The notes under the pieces: generated by a model
What the model was told of the DNA's origin: nothing
The model's input: the letters and a program-made list of their open reading frames with translations, nothing else
Databases searched by the model: none
Shown: piece after piece, positions 1 through 9,200 of the stretch
Layout: each line of letters starts with the position of its first letter
Position numbering within the stretch: position 1 is the stretch's first letter
Translations under genes and position numbers: made by a program
Assembly (NCBI GenBank): GCA_009843525.1
Contig: VYDH01000030.1
Coordinates: forward strand, 1 to 64,000
Direction: 5' to 3'
DNA from: Acidimicrobiales bacterium
GTDB taxonomy: Bacteria > Actinomycetota > Acidimicrobiia > Acidimicrobiales > Poriferisodalaceae
Length of the DNA: 64,000 bases

Positions 1-55
1 CCGCTCTAACATCACCACCGACCACCCCGCTTACACAGAACATCTGACACACCCC
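1..55. mobile_element. Probable end of a second insertion sequence, cut by window edge
   Basis: Read on the minus strand, the reading frame of the neighbouring IS110 transposase loses similarity to its family at about position 55. It runs into unrelated sequence containing TCAGATGTTCTGTGTAA, which resembles the terminal inverted repeats of IS256-type elements. The simplest reading is an IS inserted into an older IS110 copy, with its body lying left of the window. Only the end is visible, so the family assignment is a resemblance and not a demonstration. Confidence 0.35.
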
Positions 56-296
56 GACAGCCCTGCTCGACCAGAGCACGGGTCAGCGCCGCGCCGTAGG
101 AACCGGTGGACTCCACGCCGACCGCGGCGACCGGCCCGAACGAGGCGAGCCATCGGTGGGTCAACCGGTAACCAGCGCTCGTTGCCGGGAACGCCTCGGT
201 GCCCAGGACCCGCCCGAGCGGGTCCAGTGCGACGGCGACATGAAAGTCGGTGTGGCAGTCAATCCCGCCGATCACCGCCTGTTGTTGGTCTGGCAT
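12..296 (-). pseudogene. IS110-family transposase, N-terminal fragment
   Basis: The predicted product begins with the RuvC-like DEDD N-terminus of IS110/IS492 transposases: GGIDCHTDFHVAVA near residue 10 carries the first catalytic Asp, and AVGVESTGSYG the conserved Glu region. Intact family members are about 300-400 residues with a C-terminal transposase_20 domain. Here only about 80 residues remain before the frame enters foreign sequence and stops at position 12. The start at 296 is chosen because a purine-rich AAGGGC precedes it. The product cannot transpose. It marks the left flank of the accessory island. Confidence 0.75.
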
Positions 297-751
297 GCTG
301 ATGCCCTTCATCTCGAAGCGGCTCGCGTGCCGGGACGGGACGGACACAACAGTGATGAGGCATCTGCCAGCACAGGTTCCTATGAAGTCACGTCGCTCGT
401 TCCGGACCGGCCGCAGCTGGCAAGTCCAAGGAACGAGTCATCGACGCCGACGAGTCCCAGGCAAGGCACCCACGACGAGCAGGGCCAGTTTTGCGGCAAG
501 TCACACGCCGACGACCCGCTCCCCGCGAACATCTTCACTGTTGTGCGCAGGCTCCAAGCATTTGGAGCCTGTTCCACGAACTCACCCCACGCCAGAACGC
601 GAAGAGCCAAGAAACGACATCTTGAGAGACAGATTTCCTACGCTCTCGATGCAAAATTCTCTACACTTTCAGACATCACTCCGGATGTGCGGCGATGGCG
701 GCAACGGCTCGTGCGTCCGGTGGCGAACCGGCCAGAAGGGGAGGTGCAGTG
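297..751. other. Long non-coding stretch with a perfect hairpin
   Basis: I see no convincing gene here. The open frames present have no family resemblance and overlap each other on both strands. The only clear structure is the hairpin at 548-571. A TACACT hexamer at 662-667 could be the -10 element for the downstream ATPase gene, but no good -35 accompanies it. Confidence 0.5.
548..571. terminator. Perfect 10-bp hairpin, terminator-like or IS target palindrome
   Basis: CAGGCTCCAA and TTGGAGCCTG are exact reverse complements separated by 4 nt. No run of T follows on either strand, so intrinsic termination would be weak. Palindromic extragenic sequences are known preferred targets of some IS110 elements, which may explain why an IS110 remnant lies close by. 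Confidence 0.4.
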
Positions 752-2062
752 ATGGTGTCTGCGGCGCCGGCGGCGGCAGGTGGCACGGCCGAGACGCTGA
801 CGCCCGTCGGCTACCGGCCTCGGGTCGTCGACGGCCTGATCGCGGAGCAGTTGCGCACGATGGGCGCAGTGGTCCTTGAGGGTCCCAAGGGTTGCGGCAA
901 GACATGGACAGGCCTGCGACACGCGCGAAGCGTGGTTCGCTTCGACGCCGACGCCTCAGCCCGCGGCCTTGCTGCGATCAGTCCCGATGCGGTCCTCGAC
1001 GGCGAACACCCGCGGCTGCTCGATGAATGGCAACTCGTGCCGGACCTGTGGAACCATGTTCGCCACGCCTGCGATCATGCTGGCAAGCCGGGCCAGTTCG
1101 TTCTGACCGGATCGGCGCTGCCGACGAACGACATCGTGCGTCACTCGGGCGCTGGTCGCATTTCTCGGACGCGGCAGCGGCCGATGTCGCTGTTCGAGTC
1201 ACAGATGTCGACCGGGCAGGTGTCGCTCGCTGGCCTGCTGGCTGGCGAGCCAGTCGAGCCGGGCCGCACCGAGCCGGAGTTCCGCGACATGCTCGATGCT
1301 TTGTGCGTCGGCGGTTGGCCTTGGCTCGCCGCGGCGACGCCGGCGGAGGCGCAGCGGCGGCTGCGCGAGTACCTCGACGAAGTGCGTCATGTGCAGATCA
1401 ACGGCGACTCAGTGCGCAGCCGCGACCCGGTGCTGGTCGAACGCCTCATGATCTCGCTGGCTCGCAATTCCGCCGCCACTGTGCCGGTGTCGCGGCTGGC
1501 TGCTGAGGGCGGCGGCGAGCAACCGCTGAACCACCAGACCGCACGCGCCTATCTCGACGCCTTGCACCAGATCTTCGTCATCGAAGACCAGCCGGCCTGG
1601 GCGACACATCTGCGCTCACGCTCGCGACTCACGAAGTCGCCCAAGCGGCACTTCGTCGATCCGGCGTTGGCGGCAGCGGTGCTGCGTGCGAGCCCGAGCG
1701 CTCTGCTGAGCGACCTCGAAACCTGCGGGTTGCTGTTCGAGTCGCTGGTAGTTCGTGACCTGCGCGTCTACGGGGAGGCTGCTGACTGTGACGTGTCCCA
1801 CTACCGGCTCGACAGCGGCGTGGAAGCCGACGCCATCGTGAGCCGACGCTTCGAGGGCGAGTGGATCGTCGTCGAAGCCAAGCTCTCCCCGGCGCCCGAC
1901 TCCATCGATGCCGCCGCAGCGTCGCTGCGGCGAGCCGTCGGCAGCATCGACACTGCCCGCGCCGGGGCACCGGCTGCGCTCCTGGTGGTGACGCCCGCCG
2001 GTTACGCCTATACCCGGCCCGACGGTGTGTCGGTTGTGCCCGTCTCCCTGCTCGGCCCCTGA
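752..2062 (+). CDS. AAA ATPase with DUF4143 C-terminal domain
   Basis: This 436-residue protein has Walker A GPKGCGKT at residues 44-51 and a Walker B-like LLDEWQ at 89-94, typical of the AAA_14 group. The second half is a DUF4143 domain. Near the C-terminus the spaced E-x-D ... VEAK residues (GVEADAIV, then WIVVEAKLS) match a PD-(D/E)XK nuclease-like core. The start at 752 is preferred because GGGGAGGT lies just upstream; an upstream ATG at 695 lacks this. Family members occur in mobile and defence regions. Their substrates are unknown, so a role in nucleic-acid or toxin-antitoxin biology is inference only. The gene stands alone ahead of the VapBC pair. Confidence 0.85.
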   Translation: MVSAAPAAAGGTAETLTPVGYRPRVVDGLIAEQLRTMGAVVLEGPKGCGKTWTGLRHARSVVRFDADASARGLAAISPDAVLDGEHPRLLDEWQLVPDLWNHVRHACDHAGKPGQFVLTGSALPTNDIVRHSGAGRISRTRQRPMSLFESQMSTGQVSLAGLLAGEPVEPGRTEPEFRDMLDALCVGGWPWLAAATPAEAQRRLREYLDEVRHVQINGDSVRSRDPVLVERLMISLARNSAATVPVSRLAAEGGGEQPLNHQTARAYLDALHQIFVIEDQPAWATHLRSRSRLTKSPKRHFVDPALAAAVLRASPSALLSDLETCGLLFESLVVRDLRVYGEAADCDVSHYRLDSGVEADAIVSRRFEGEWIVVEAKLSPAPDSIDAAAASLRRAVGSIDTARAGAPAALLVVTPAGYAYTRPDGVSVVPVSLLGP

Positions 2063-2089
2063 TCGACGGCTCACCGCGCCGAAGAAAAG

Positions 2090-2126
2090 TTATGCAGTGA
2101 TGGGCAGGGGTTATGATGCGCATCAT
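2090..2126 (+). promoter_or_regulatory. Promoter and operator palindrome of vapBC-1
   Basis: ATGATGCGCATCAT at 2113-2126 is a perfect 14-bp palindrome. It overlaps a good -10 hexamer, TATGAT (2112-2117), and the antitoxin ATG at 2125. TTATGC at 2090-2095 sits 16 bp upstream as a weak -35. Transcription would begin at or next to the ATG, giving a leaderless mRNA. A ribbon-helix-helix antitoxin bound here would block its own promoter, the usual autoregulation of type II toxin-antitoxin operons. Confidence 0.6.
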
Positions 2127-2382
2127 GCGTACGACCATCTCGCTTGACGACCAGCTGTCGGCGCGGGTGCGCCGCGAAGCGCATGAACGCCAGATGAGCG
2201 TCAGCGCCTTCATCGCAGCCACGCTGAGCGATGCGCTGCTCAAACCTGAACCGCCGCCTCGGCCGCCATTCCGCCTGGTGACCGCGCCCGGTGCTCGCCC
2301 GCGCCCCACGGTGGATCTCAACCGGCCGCGCGCGATCGACATCGAGCACGACGAGATGCATCACGCGCCATCGCGGCGCTGA
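2125..2382 (+). CDS. VapB-like antitoxin, ribbon-helix-helix
   Basis: This 85-residue protein starts with MRTTISLDDQLSARVRREA, a ribbon-helix-helix beta strand and first helix, followed by SVSAFIAATLSDAL as the second helix. The proline-rich, basic-then-acidic tail (residues 40-85) is the expected toxin-wrapping segment. Upstream ATGs at 2113 and 2116 lie inside the operator, so 2125 is preferred. The PIN toxin gene follows after 5 nt, giving an operon. In the family, the antitoxin neutralises the toxin and represses the promoter. Confidence 0.8.
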   Translation: MRTTISLDDQLSARVRREAHERQMSVSAFIAATLSDALLKPEPPPRPPFRLVTAPGARPRPTVDLNRPRAIDIEHDEMHHAPSRR

Positions 2383-2387
2383 TCGCC

Positions 2388-2831
2388 GTGCTGCTGCCCG
2401 ATGTCAATGTGCTGCTGTACGCACACTTCCCGGATGCCGTCGACGACCATCGTGCGTACGCAGGCTGGCTCACGCAGCTGGCGACGGGGCCAGAGCCGTT
2501 TGCCCTGTCCGTCCTGGCGATCTCAGGCTTCCTGCGCATAGCGACGAACCCGCGCGTCTTCGATCCGCCATCCACACTCGATCTGTCGTGGCAGTTCATC
2601 GATTCGCTGGTTGAGCGTCCCACTGCTCGCGTCGTCGCGCCCGGACCGGACCACTTGGCCATCCTTGAACGGCTGTGCAGAGATGCGAGTGCCGTCGGCA
2701 AGCTGGTCGCCGACGCGCAGCATGCGGCGATCGCCGTCGAGCACGGCTGCACCTTGGTCTCCACCGACACCGACTTTGCCCGCTTTCGAGGCCTGCGCTG
2801 GCAGCATCCGCTGCAACCCGAAGAAGCCTGA
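2388..2831 (+). CDS. VapC-like PIN-domain toxin
   Basis: This 147-residue PIN-domain protein would act as a Mg-dependent endoribonuclease. LLPDVNVLLYA supplies the first catalytic Asp, and DAQHAAIAVEHG plus VSTDTDFARF supply the later acidic residues. The motif GFLRIATNPRVF is typical of the VapC subgroup paired with ribbon-helix-helix antitoxins. The start is GTG at 2388, 5 nt after the antitoxin stop. Length and motifs are intact, so the module is probably active. The RNA target cannot be read from the sequence. Confidence 0.85.
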   Translation: MLLPDVNVLLYAHFPDAVDDHRAYAGWLTQLATGPEPFALSVLAISGFLRIATNPRVFDPPSTLDLSWQFIDSLVERPTARVVAPGPDHLAILERLCRDASAVGKLVADAQHAAIAVEHGCTLVSTDTDFARFRGLRWQHPLQPEEA

Positions 2832-2927
2832 GGGCCTCGCCCCCACCCACGGACCCTCGACCCGACGTCATCTCGCACTCTCACGAAGAGCCAAATATTC
2901 TGGCCGCCCACCTCGTTCCAACGGGTC

Positions 2928-5900
2928 GTGAACCTGCCCGTGTCGCAGGGTGTCGGTATGGTCGCGCCGGTGAGCGAGGGGACGCCGGGTCGCAGTGGCG
3001 GTACCGACGGCAGCGAGCTGTTCATCGTGGACAACTCGGTGTCGGGCTGGACGGGGCTGGAGTACCTGCGGCAGTGGTGCGAGATCTCGCGCAGCTTCGA
3101 TATCGCGACGGGGTTCTTCGAGATCGGCTCGCTGCTCGAGCTGGACGGTCACTGGCAGCGCCTCGACAAGATCCGCATTCTCATGGGCGAAGAGGTGTCG
3201 CTTCGCACCAGGCATGCGTTCGCCGAGGCGCTGGCCGATCGCTTGGACCGCTTGGACGGGAGCCTGGAGGGCGAGAAGGGCTCGAATCCGTTCTTGGCCG
3301 GCGTGGACGGGATCGTCGAGGCGTTGCGCACCGGTCGCATCGAATGCCGTGTGTTCCGCCGGTCGAAGTTCCATGCCAAGGCGTACATCACCCACTCCAA
3401 GCTGGAGGTAGTGGGCGCCCGTGCGCTGGTGGGTTCCAGCAACTTCACGCGCCCCGGGCTCTCGCAGAACACCGAGCTGAACATCCAGGTGCAGGTGGGC
3501 GCGGAGGTGGCGCAGCTCCAGCGCTGGTTCGACGAGCACTGGGCCGCGGCCGAGCCGGTCACTGACGAGGTGCTGGCGACGATCACTCGTCACACGGCCG
3601 AGCTGACGCCCTTCGTCGTGTACGCCAAGGCACTGCACGAGTATTTCCGCGGCCAGGAGCTTGCCGCCGCCGAGTGGGATCGCAACGAGTCGCAGGTGTT
3701 CGGCCAGCTCGATCAGTACCAGCGCGAGGCGTACTGGACGATGATGAAGATCGCCCGGCGCTACGGGGGAGCGTTCCTCTGCGACGGCGTCGGGTTGGGC
3801 AAGACGTTCGTCGGGCTCATGCTCATCGAGCGTCTCGTGCTGCACGAGAGCAAGCGGGTCGTGCTGTTCGCTCCCAAGGCAGCGGTCGAAGGCGTGTGGC
3901 AGCCACACATCGATGCGTGGCTCGATCACATCGGCGGCGTGGGGGGAAGCGCCGATTTCTCGAATCTGTCGGTGTTCAGCCACACCGACCTCAGCCGCGG
4001 GGGCGACTACCCGGCGCGCTTCGAGCGGATGACGGCGCTGGCCGACGCGGTGGTCATCGACGAGGCGCACCACTTCCGCAACCGGGGCCGGCTCGGCCAC
4101 TACGGAGGTGCCGACGGCGCCGACACGAGGTCGCGCTATTGGCGCATGTTCGACCTCGTCAACGGCGCTGGCGATCCCGACACCGGAACGCGCGCAGCGC
4201 CGCCGAGGCGCAAGCAGGTGTTCATGCTGACGGCCACGCCGATCAACAATCGCATCACCGACCTGCGGCACATGATCGAGCTGTTCACCGGCGGCGACGA
4301 CGGCTGGTTCGCCCGCACGCTCGGCGTCAACAACCTCACGACGCATTTCCGCAACATGGAGAAGGAGCTGGACGATCGGCTGAGCGACGCCGACCCTGAC
4401 CGTCCGGCACTGATCGACATGGCTGCCGAGGGCATCGGCGAGGCCGGCGCGGGACCGGTGGCGCGCGAACTGGTCGTGCAGCGCAGCCGCGCCTACGCCC
4501 GACGCAGCCAGCAGGCGCTGGGCGCAAGCGAGGCGATGTTCCCCCGCCGGCAGCCGCCGCAGGTCGCGGAGTACTCCATCCGCAAGTCCTACGGCGAGGT
4601 GCTCGACATGTTCGAGGAGGCGTTCAAGCGCGACAACCCGCTGTTCACCCTCGCGATCTACTACCCGCTCTACTTCTACATCGGCGACCGCACCGACATC
4701 GACCCGCTGGAGGAGAACCGCCAGCGGCAGGTGGTGGGGCTGATCCGCTCGATGTTCCTCAAGCGTTTCGAGAGCAGCGTCTATGCGTTCACCCGCTCGC
4801 TCGATCTGTTGATGCGCAAGCTGCTCGCCTTCGCCGACAAGAACGTCGCCACCGAACGCGAGCACCAGCAGCTCAGCGAGTGGAAGCGTGTCAACGCAGA
4901 GGTCATCGGCTTCCGGCCCGAACAGCAGCTCGGCTTCGGACTCGACCCCGACGACGATGACCCCTCCGACAGCGAGGACGTGGTGCCGCCTGAGCTGGCC
5001 GACGCAGCAGACCTGCTGGATCGTGCCGAGTACGACGTGCCGGCAATCCTCGCCGAAGTCCGCCGCGACCTCGACCGCATCGCCGGGTTCCTGTCGCGCA
5101 CCAAGCAGTTCCGGCCGTCCGACGACGACAAGCTGCGCCGCCTCACCGAGCTGCTCACCAGCGAGGAGGTGCGCGGCCCGCGCCCGTCGGCTGCGAAGGC
5201 AACGCCGCAGGGCAACCTGCTGCGCAACGAACCGCTGGGCCGCAAGGTGCTGGTGTTCACCGAGTTCGCGGACACGGCGCGCTATGTGGCCAAGCAGCTG
5301 CGCGAGGCGGGCGTCGCCGGTGTCGAACAGCTCGACGGCGGCTCGTCGCGCAGCCGGGCCGAGGTGATCCGCCGCTTCTCGCCCTACTACAACGGCACGT
5401 CGCCGAGAGAGCTGCCGCCGGGCAGCGAGATTGCCGTGCTGATCTCCACCGACGTACTGTCGGAGGGCTTGAACCTCCAGGACGCCACGCTGCTGGTGAA
5501 CTACGACATTCACTGGAACCCGGTGCGGCTGATGCAGCGCATCGGCCGTGTGGACCGCCGCATGAGTCCCGAGATCGAAGACCGCATTGCCGCCGACGAC
5601 CCGGCAGGGGCAGCGCAGCGGGGCGTGGTGAAGTTCTGGAACTTCCTGCCTCCCGACGACCTCGACCGCATCCTGCAGCTCTACGGCCGGGTCAGCGGCA
5701 AGACCTTGCTGATCTCGCGCACGCTCGGCATCGAGGGCCGCAAGCTGCTGACGCCCGCCGACGACTTCGAGGCGCTCAAGGAGTTCAACGCCGGCTACGA
5801 GGGCGAGATCACCCCGGTCGAGCAGCTCCACCTGGAGTACCAGGAACTGCTGCGCTCCCACCCCGGCTTGGCCGATCGGCTCGACGCACTGCCCGGAAGC

Positions 5901-6263
5901 GCATTCTCGGGCCGCGAGCAAGCCGACGGCGGCGTGCGCGGCGTGTTCCTGTGCGTCACGCTGCCCGCACTCGACACCGAGGCGGCCAGCGGCGAGTTCA
6001 CCTTGGACGCCGGCCCGACACGCTGGTACCTGTGGAACGCCGACGCCGAGCGGATCATCGAAGCCGGCGACGACATCGGCGACGTTGCTGCCTGCATCCG
6101 CTCGACGCCCCAGACGCCTCGGCGCACCCGCTTCGAGCTCGACGAACTGGTCGCCGTGCGCAAGCGCGTCATGGACCGTATCGCCAACACCTACGAGCGA
6201 GCCGCGCAGTTGCCCGCAAGCGCACCGAGACCGCGTCTCGACTGCTGGATGGAGCTGAACTGA
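2928..6263 (+). CDS. PLD nuclease-Snf2 helicase fusion (restriction subunit)
   Basis: This 1111-residue protein joins a phospholipase-D-type nuclease to a Snf2/SF2 ATPase. A single HKD-like motif lies at residues 148-172 (H149, K151, then GSSNF). Helicase motifs follow in order: GVGLGKT (287-293), DEAH (378-381), TATP (435-438), SEGLNLQ (845-851) and QRIGRVDR (870-877). A charged insertion and an unknown tail complete it. The start could also be ATG 2958 or GTG 2970; family similarity begins at ELFIVDNS (about residue 30). Its stop overlaps the methyltransferase start by one base (TGATG), so the two are probably translated together. PLD nucleases with ATP-driven restriction are known (CglI and NgoAVII groups). 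The expected role is cleavage of unmodified invading DNA. Confidence 0.85.
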   Translation: MNLPVSQGVGMVAPVSEGTPGRSGGTDGSELFIVDNSVSGWTGLEYLRQWCEISRSFDIATGFFEIGSLLELDGHWQRLDKIRILMGEEVSLRTRHAFAEALADRLDRLDGSLEGEKGSNPFLAGVDGIVEALRTGRIECRVFRRSKFHAKAYITHSKLEVVGARALVGSSNFTRPGLSQNTELNIQVQVGAEVAQLQRWFDEHWAAAEPVTDEVLATITRHTAELTPFVVYAKALHEYFRGQELAAAEWDRNESQVFGQLDQYQREAYWTMMKIARRYGGAFLCDGVGLGKTFVGLMLIERLVLHESKRVVLFAPKAAVEGVWQPHIDAWLDHIGGVGGSADFSNLSVFSHTDLSRGGDYPARFERMTALADAVVIDEAHHFRNRGRLGHYGGADGADTRSRYWRMFDLVNGAGDPDTGTRAAPPRRKQVFMLTATPINNRITDLRHMIELFTGGDDGWFARTLGVNNLTTHFRNMEKELDDRLSDADPDRPALIDMAAEGIGEAGAGPVARELVVQRSRAYARRSQQALGASEAMFPRRQPPQVAEYSIRKSYGEVLDMFEEAFKRDNPLFTLAIYYPLYFYIGDRTDIDPLEENRQRQVVGLIRSMFLKRFESSVYAFTRSLDLLMRKLLAFADKNVATEREHQQLSEWKRVNAEVIGFRPEQQLGFGLDPDDDDPSDSEDVVPPELADAADLLDRAEYDVPAILAEVRRDLDRIAGFLSRTKQFRPSDDDKLRRLTELLTSEEVRGPRPSAAKATPQGNLLRNEPLGRKVLVFTEFADTARYVAKQLREAGVAGVEQLDGGSSRSRAEVIRRFSPYYNGTSPRELPPGSEIAVLISTDVLSEGLNLQDATLLVNYDIHWNPVRLMQRIGRVDRRMSPEIEDRIAADDPAGAAQRGVVKFWNFLPPDDLDRILQLYGRVSGKTLLISRTLGIEGRKLLTPADDFEALKEFNAGYEGEITPVEQLHLEYQELLRSHPGLADRLDALPGSAFSGREQADGGVRGVFLCVTLPALDTEAASGEFTLDAGPTRWYLWNADAERIIEAGDDIGDVAACIRSTPQTPRRTRFELDELVAVRKRVMDRIANTYERAAQLPASAPRPRLDCWMELN

Positions 6264-9200
6264 TGGCACAGCCACGGCCGGCGCTGAGCGGTTCGATGCT
6301 GCGCCGCATCCGCACCCAAGCCGATCTGTTCAAGTACCTGGAAGCCGAGCTCGACTGGCCGATCGATGTCGATGACTTCGACGAAGACGAGCGCCTGACG
6401 TGGGAGTGGCTGCCGTCCGACATCGGCATCGCTCCCGAGGACCTCGCGAGCCTGCGACGGCTGCGCCAGCTGCGTCCGCTGAGCGCCGCCCAGCCGTGGG
6501 GCATCTTCTTCGTCGAGTTCGACCGCGAGCGGCTGCCGGTCACCCAGTTCCGGAAGCTGGCCCAGGCATTCGCCCGTCGGCCGGGCCGCAGCGCGCCGGG
6601 TGACGACCGTCCGCGTTGGGATGCGGAGAATCTGCTGTTCGTGGTGACCACCGGGGGCGACCAGACGGTGCAGCTGCACCTGCTCGCCCTGTGGAACCGC
6701 GACGGGCGCGCGGATGAGATCCGGTCGCTGGCGTGGCGACCCAGCCAAGGCAGCGACCGCCACTTGGCGCGGCTGCATCACGAGCTGCTGCCACGCTTGG
6801 CATGGCCGTCTGATGACGCCGCCGGTCCCGACGAGTGGACCGCACAGTGGCGTGACGCGTTCAAGCTGCCGCTCGGCACCGCCATCTCGACTGCTTCCCG
6901 GCTCGCCACCCAGATGGCCGCCTGCGCCGGCGACCTGCGAGATCAGATCGCTGAAGCGCTGGCCGCCGAAGCGGGATCGGGCCCCTTCACGACCATGCTC
7001 GGAACCGTCCGCTCGCAGCTGATCGCCGACGTGGACGCGTCTCGGTTCGCCGATATGTGCGCCCAGACGCTCGTCTACGGGCTGCTGTCGAGCCGCGTCA
7101 CCTCGCCGGAGGACTTCGGCACCTCGCCGGTCTACTCCGCGGTGCCGTTGTCCAATCCGTTCCTCGAGGCGTTCTTCGAGCAGATCCACGACGAGGCCAG
7201 CGTGCTCGACCTCGCGGGCAGCGGCCTCGACCAGCTCATCGCCGACCTGCGGGCCAGCAACGTCGAGGCGATCCTCGACCAGTTCGGCACCACCGCGAAG
7301 GGCGGCGACCCGGTCATCCACTTCTACGAGGAGTTCCTCACCTCCTACGACCGCAAGATGCGCGCCGACGCCGGGGCCTTCTACACGCCCCAGCCGGTGG
7401 TCGACTTCATGGTGCGGGCGGTGGACGAGGTGCTGCGCAAACGATTCGGCCTCGCCATGGGCGTCGCGGATGCCTCCACATGGGCCGAGGTCGCGGAGCG
7501 CAACGGTTTCGACCTGCCCGCAAAAGTGCCCGCAGATCAGATGTTCGTGGCGATGCTCGACCCGGCCACGGGCACCGGCACCTTCCTCGTCGCGTGGCTG
7601 CGCCAAGCCCGCGAGTCGTTCCTGCGGGGCGGCGGCAGCGAGAGCGACTGGCCCGAGCACCTTCGCCGCCACGTGCTCCCGCAGATGCACGGTTTCGAGC
7701 TGATGCTCGGCCCGTACGCCATCGCCCACCTCAAGGTCGCCTTGGAGCTCCACACCCACGGCGTCGCTGACGCTGACGTGAACGTGCGTTTGACCGACTC
7801 CCTTGAGCATCAGGCCGACCAAGGCCAGTTCGCTCCGATGGCCGACCCGGTCTCGGTCGAGGGCGAGGCCGCCGCCGATCTCAAGGCCGACAAGCGCTTC
7901 ACGGTGGTCATCGGCAACCCGCCGTATGACCGCGAGCAGAAGGCCTTGGGCGATACCGGCAAGCGCAAGGGCGGCGTCGTGCGGTTCGAGACATCTGGCG
8001 TCGAGGACTCGCCCCTGCTGCAAGCCGTCACCGAGCCGATGAGACGCGCCGGGCTCGGCGGTCATCTCAAGAACGTCTACAACGACTACGTCTACTTCTG
8101 GCGCTGGGCCACTTGGCAGGCCACCGAGCTGCCGCCCGGTCCTGGCGTCGTCGCGTTCATCACCGCAAGTTCGTACCTCGACGGCGTCTCCATGGGCGGG
8201 GTGCGCCACCTGCTGCGCAAGGCGTTCGACGAACTGTGGATCATCGACCTCGGCGGCGACTCCCTGGGTGCCCATGTCGAGGAGAACGTGTTCGACATCC
8301 GCATCCCGGTCGCCATAGCCGTCGGCGTGCGCACCGGCAGCGAATCAGGCGGCGAGTGCATCGTCCGCTACTTGCGTATCGAAGGCGACCGAGGAGAGAA
8401 GCTGGCTCGTCTGCGGTCGTTGAGCCTGGACAGCCGCTCCGCGCCAGTTCCCGGCGAAGGCTTGGAACGCTTCGTGCCCGTTAGCGCTCACGAGTATCAC
8501 GACTGGCCCGAGATCAGCGACCTGTTTCCATGGATACGTTCGGGATGCAAGCTTGGCAGGACATGGCCGATTGCGGAGTCCAAGCCCGTGCTGCAGTGGC
8601 GATGGCGCGACCTGTTGCAACGCCTACCGCGGCACCGAGCTGACGCACTCGACGAATCGCCGTCTGGCAGAAAGCTCGACGACGAGCCCCAACCGCTCCT
8701 CGCATCCACCGGCAAGCTGCGCTCGATTCGTCGCCTCACGACTGATTCCGCACCAGAGGGCTACGAGCGCTACGGCTACCGCAGCCTTGACCGCCAGTGG
8801 ATCGTCGCCGATCACCGCGTCATCGACCGAGCCGGGCCTGACCTGTGGCGGGTGCGGGGACGGCAGCAGGTGTTCTTGACGACGCTCACCTCGACCAAGC
8901 TCGGCCGGGGCCCGGTGCTGACCGTCTCGCCCTACGTGCCCGACCTCCATCACTTCCGCGGTTCCTACGGTGCGAAGAACGTGATGCCGCTGTACCGCGA
9001 CGCCGCCGGGGCCGCCAACGTCACCGACGGGGTGCTGGCTGCCCTCGGTCATGCCCTCGGTGAGGCACCCACTGCTGAGGATCTGCTGGCTTACGTCTAC
9101 GCCCTCGGCGGCACAGCGGCGTTCAGCGAGCAGTTCGGCGACCAATTGGCCGAGGCCACCGGTCCTGTTCGCATCCCGATAACAGCCGACCGGGCGCTGT

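Noticed and set aside
5951..6262. N-terminal extension of the methyltransferase frame
   Set aside because: The extension overlaps the helicase gene out of frame and is Arg/His-rich; ATG 6263 with the 1-base overlap is the natural start.
2868..6275. A 1135-codon open frame on the minus strand
   Set aside because: It is exactly antisense to the PLD-helicase gene, has His/Val/Glu-rich low-complexity composition, no motifs and no ribosome site. High GC creates such mirror frames.
6191..8275. A 694-codon minus-strand open frame
   Set aside because: It is the antisense shadow of the methyltransferase gene; it has no family features.
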